Notes under the pieces: generated by a model
What the model was told of the DNA's origin: nothing
The model's input: the letters and a program-made list of their open reading frames with translations, nothing else
Databases searched by the model: none
Shown: one piece after another, positions 60,262-64,000 of the stretch
Layout: each line of letters opens with the position of its first letter
Position numbering within the stretch: position 1 is the stretch's first letter
Translations under genes and position numbers: made by a program
NCBI RefSeq assembly: GCF_000026105.1
Contig: NC_008027.1
Coordinates: 2,990,501 to 3,054,500 of the forward strand
Reading direction: 5' to 3'
DNA from: Pseudomonas entomophila L48
GTDB lineage: Bacteria; Pseudomonadota; Gammaproteobacteria; Pseudomonadales; Pseudomonadaceae
Length of the DNA stretch: 64,000 nucleotides

Positions 60262-61620
60262 ATGAACGCCCCCTTCGATCAGCTGTCCACCTGGCTGAAA
60301 GAACACCGGATCACCGAAGTCGAATGCGTGATCAGCGACCTGACCGGCATCGCCCGCGGCAAGATCGCCCCGACCGCCAAGTTCCTTCACGAGCGCGGCA
60401 TGCGCCTGCCCGAAAGCGTGCTGCTGCAGACCGTCACCGGCGACTACGTCGATGACGACATCTACTACAGCCTGCTCGACGCCGCCGACATCGACATGGT
60501 CTGCCGCCCCGACCCCACGGCGGTGTACCAGATCCCGTGGGCCATCGAGCCGACCGCGATCGTCATCCACGACACCTTCGACAAGCAGGGCAACCCCATC
60601 GAGCTGTCGCCGCGCAACGTGCTGAAGAAGGTGCTCAAGCTGTATGCCGACAAGGGCTGGCAGCCGATCGTCGCGCCGGAGATGGAGTTCTACCTCACCC
60701 AGCGCTGCGAAGACCCGGACCTGCCGCTGCAAGTGCCGCTGGGCCGCTCGGGCCGTGCCGAAAGTGGCCGCCAGTCGTTCTCCATCGACGCCGCCAACGA
60801 ATTCGACCCACTGTTCGAGGACGTCTATGACTGGTGCGAGATCCAGGGCCTGGACCTGGACACGTTGATCCATGAGGACGGCCCGGCGCAGATGGAGATC
60901 AACTTCCGCCATGGCGACGCCCTCGACCTGGCCGACCAGATCACCGTGTTCAAGCGCACCCTGCGCGAGGCGGCGCTCAAGCACAACGTCACCGCCACCT
61001 TCATGGCCAAGCCGATCACCGACGAGCCTGGCAGCGCCATGCACCTGCACCAGAGCGTGGTCGACATCGCCACCGGCAAGCCGATCTTCGCCAACGACGA
61101 CGGCAGCATGAGCGAGCTGTTCCTGCACCACATCGGCGGCCTGCAGAAGTACATCCCCAAACTGCTGCCGATGTTCGCGCCCAACGTCAACTCGTTCCGC
61201 CGCTTCCTGCCCGACACCTCGGCGCCGGTGAATGTCGAGTGGGGCGAGGAGAACCGCACCGCTGGCCTGCGCGTGCCGACCTCAAGCCCCGAGGCGATGC
61301 GCGTGGAGAACCGCCTGCCGGGCGCCGATGCCAACCCCTACCTGGCGATCGCCGCGAGCCTGCTGTGCGGCTACATCGGCATGGTCGAGAAGATCGAGCC
61401 GAGCGCGCCAGTGCAAGGGCGCGCCTACGAACGGCGCAACCTGCGCCTGCCGATCACCATCGAGGACGCGCTGCAGCACATGGAGGATTGCGAGGTAGTG
61501 CGCGAGTACCTGGGGCAGCAGTTCGTCCAGGGTTATGTCGCGGTCAAGCGCGCCGAGCACGAGAACTTCAAGCGGGTGATCAGCTCGTGGGAGCGGGAGT
61601 TCCTGCTGCTGAGCGTGTGA
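60262..61620 (+). CDS. Gamma-glutamylpolyamine synthetase (SpuI/PuuA type)
   Basis: 452-residue glutamine-synthetase-fold enzyme that joins glutamate to putrescine or another polyamine using ATP, the first step of the gamma-glutamylation pathway. Motifs are APEMEFYLT (metal-binding Glu), GPAQMEINFRHGDALDLAD, MAKPITDEPGSAMHLHQS and the C-terminal ENRLPGADANPYLAIAASL in register. No adenylylation Tyr loop of GlnA is seen. It is followed by a polyamine-binding protein and a FAD oxidase, matching the pathway. The ribosome-binding site AAGAGGTCTGT precedes ATG. Confidence 0.93.
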   Translation: MNAPFDQLSTWLKEHRITEVECVISDLTGIARGKIAPTAKFLHERGMRLPESVLLQTVTGDYVDDDIYYSLLDAADIDMVCRPDPTAVYQIPWAIEPTAIVIHDTFDKQGNPIELSPRNVLKKVLKLYADKGWQPIVAPEMEFYLTQRCEDPDLPLQVPLGRSGRAESGRQSFSIDAANEFDPLFEDVYDWCEIQGLDLDTLIHEDGPAQMEINFRHGDALDLADQITVFKRTLREAALKHNVTATFMAKPITDEPGSAMHLHQSVVDIATGKPIFANDDGSMSELFLHHIGGLQKYIPKLLPMFAPNVNSFRRFLPDTSAPVNVEWGEENRTAGLRVPTSSPEAMRVENRLPGADANPYLAIAASLLCGYIGMVEKIEPSAPVQGRAYERRNLRLPITIEDALQHMEDCEVVREYLGQQFVQGYVAVKRAEHENFKRVISSWEREFLLLSV

Positions 61621-61632
61621 TTTGCAACGCCC

Positions 61633-61719
61633 CCTGTAGGAGCGGCTTCAGCCGCGATCACCCGCAAAGCGGGTGCCTGGCACCGCGGTGCCGGCATCGC
61701 GGCTGAAGCCGCTCCTACA
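61633..61719. repeat. Inverted REP pair inside the polyamine cluster
   Basis: Two facing REPs with a hairpin-forming centre (CACCCGCAAAGCGGGTG), between the synthetase and binding-protein genes; may partly terminate or set different mRNA levels for the two. Confidence 0.85.
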
Positions 61720-61749
61720 ACGAACGCCGCAGCACCGATTCATCGTTAA

Positions 61750-62874
<1,125 letters not shown>

Positions 62875-62887
62875 GCCGAGCACACCC

Positions 62888-64000
62888 ATGCCACACATGA
62901 CTGAACACACCGCTTCCTACTACGCCGCCAGCGCACGCCAGGGTACGCCCTACCCTGTGCTCGACCAGGACCTGCACGCTGACGTCTGCGTAGTCGGCGG
63001 CGGCCTGACCGGTGTCAACGCCGCCCTGGAGCTGGCCGAGCGCGGCCTGTCGGTGATCTTGCTGGAAGCCCGGCGCATCGGCTGGGGGGCCAGCGGGCGT
63101 AACGGCGGCCAGCTGATCCGCGGGATTGGCCACGACGTCTCGGGTTTTGCCCGGCATGTCGGTCAGGATGGCGTGCGCTACCTCAAGCAGGCGGGTATCG
63201 ACTCGGTGGCGCTGGTGGCCCGGCGCATCGAGCAGTACGGCATCGAGTGCGACCTGCGCTGGGGCTTCTGCGAGTTGGCCAACACCCCGGTGCAGTTCGC
63301 CGCCTTCGAGGAGGAACAGAGCGACCTGGCGGAACTGGGCTACCGCCATGAGACACGCCTGGTCGAACCCAGGCGCATGCACGAGATCGTCGCCAGTGAC
63401 CTGTACGCCGGTGGCCTGGTGGACATGGGCTCCGGGCACCTGCACCCGCTCGACCTGGTTCAGGGTGAGGCCCGTGCAGCCCATGGCCTGGGCGTGCGGA
63501 TCTTCGAGCAGAGCCCGGTGCTGCGCATCGAGCACGGCAGCACCGTGACCCTGCACACCGCGCGGGGCAAGGTCCGCGCCCGGAGCCTGGTACTGGGCTG
63601 CAACGCCCACCTGGACGAACTGGAACCGCGCCTGACCGGCAAGGTGCTGCCTGCAGGTAGCTACGTGGTGGCCACCGAGCAACTGCCCGAACCGCTCGCT
63701 CGCGCCTTGATTCCCCAGAACATGGCGCTGTGCGACCAGAAAGTCGGCCTGGACTACTACCGCCTGACCGCCGACAACCGCCTGCTGTTCGGGGGAGCCT
63801 GCCATTACTCAGGACGCGACCCGAAGGACATCGGCGCCTACATGCGGCCCAAGGTACTCAAGGTGTTCCCGCAACTGGCCGACGTGCGCCTGGACTACCA
63901 GTGGGGCGGCATGATCGGCATCACCGCCAACCGCTTCCCCCAGGTAGGCCGCCTGGGCCAGTACCCCAACGTCTACTATGCCCAGGGCTATTCCGGGCAT
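62888..64000 (+). CDS. FAD-dependent amine oxidoreductase, PuuB type (cut by window end)
   Basis: First 371 codons of a gene that runs off the window. The FAD-binding Rossmann motif is VCVVGGGLTGVNAALELAERG with the acidic end LLEA; WGASGRNGGQLI and the near-terminal YAQGYSGH are typical of the DAO family that oxidises gamma-glutamylputrescine (PuuB). It follows the binding-protein gene by 13 bp and the synthetase gene is upstream, so the cluster encodes uptake, glutamylation and oxidation of polyamines. The complete product should be ~430 residues. Confidence 0.9.
   Translation, partial: MPHMTEHTASYYAASARQGTPYPVLDQDLHADVCVVGGGLTGVNAALELAERGLSVILLEARRIGWGASGRNGGQLIRGIGHDVSGFARHVGQDGVRYLKQAGIDSVALVARRIEQYGIECDLRWGFCELANTPVQFAAFEEEQSDLAELGYRHETRLVEPRRMHEIVASDLYAGGLVDMGSGHLHPLDLVQGEARAAHGLGVRIFEQSPVLRIEHGSTVTLHTARGKVRARSLVLGCNAHLDELEPRLTGKVLPAGSYVVATEQLPEPLARALIPQNMALCDQKVGLDYYRLTADNRLLFGGACHYSGRDPKDIGAYMRPKVLKVFPQLADVRLDYQWGGMIGITANRFPQVGRLGQYPNVYYAQGYSGH

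Overview
The window looks like chromosome of a member of the Pseudomonas putida group. Coding density is high, GC is high with strong third-position bias, and the intergenic gaps carry many copies of the pseudomonad REP element (core like GTAGGAGCGGCTTCAGCCGCGA). The gene set also fits: a giant MnxG/McoA-type multicopper oxidase, gamma-glutamyl-polyamine catabolism, PagL, CdaR/glycerate kinase and DUF3077-type small proteins. I see no rRNA, tRNA or CRISPR array.

Layout. (1) 0.07-14.5 kb, minus strand: a probable Mn(II)-oxidation locus. It holds a 1947-residue multicopper oxidase, two small Pseudomonas-specific proteins, and an overlapping four-gene operon (membrane-anchored beta-propeller, two SCO copper chaperones, and a cytochrome c fused to a type-1 periplasmic binding domain). 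Both the oxidase gene and the four-gene operon have sigma-54 -24/-12 promoters (TGGCA[C/T]-N5-TTGCT), and both have a GGATTCCCC-containing palindrome 50-80 bp upstream. They therefore look like one regulon driven by an NtrC-type activator. A MHYT-GGDEF-EAL c-di-GMP protein follows. (2) 14.6-23.4 kb: an accessory island between two direct copies of a LysR gene. The left copy is a decayed pseudogene and the right copy is intact. The island holds an AT-rich orphan ORF with a perfect terminator, an intact IS256-family element, a 1316-residue protein of repeated beta-sandwich-like modules with a recent ~0.7-kb internal duplication, and a remnant of a MobA-like gene. (3) 23.7-32.6 kb: quinone oxidoreductase, LuxR/HchA pair, and a periplasmic molybdenum hydroxylase operon (Mo subunit, 2Fe-2S, tri-haem cytochrome, XdhC, MobA-like). 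(4) 32.6-33.8 kb: a gene-free ~780-bp imperfect palindromic element with a nested REP pair. (5) 33.8-37.0 kb: a GGDEF-EAL membrane protein overlapping a PhnD-like periplasmic binding protein, with three Pho-box half-sites (11-bp period) upstream.

(6) 37.1-41.0 kb: glycerate kinase, CdaR regulator and MFS transporter (sugar diacid/glycerate use). (7) 41.0-48.5 kb: P1-family aminopeptidase, APC permease, class III aminotransferase and aldehyde dehydrogenase, with two paralogous LuxR regulators. (8) 48.9-52.2 kb: branched-chain (valine-type) acyl-CoA hydrolase and dehydrogenase, then a universal stress protein. (9) 52.3-60.1 kb: PagL, a phytanoyl-CoA-dioxygenase-like enzyme, a small exported protein, a LysR/aldehyde dehydrogenase pair, a PanB paralogue, and MocR and AraC regulators. 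(10) 60.3-64.0 kb: gamma-glutamylpolyamine synthetase, polyamine-binding protein and a FAD oxidase cut by the window edge.

The points most worth following are the shared sigma-54/upstream-site architecture and leader ORF of the metal-oxidase locus, the Pho-boxed c-di-GMP/PhnD operon, the LysR-bounded island with its repeat protein, and nested inverted repeats that can sequester the ribosome-binding site of a small gene.
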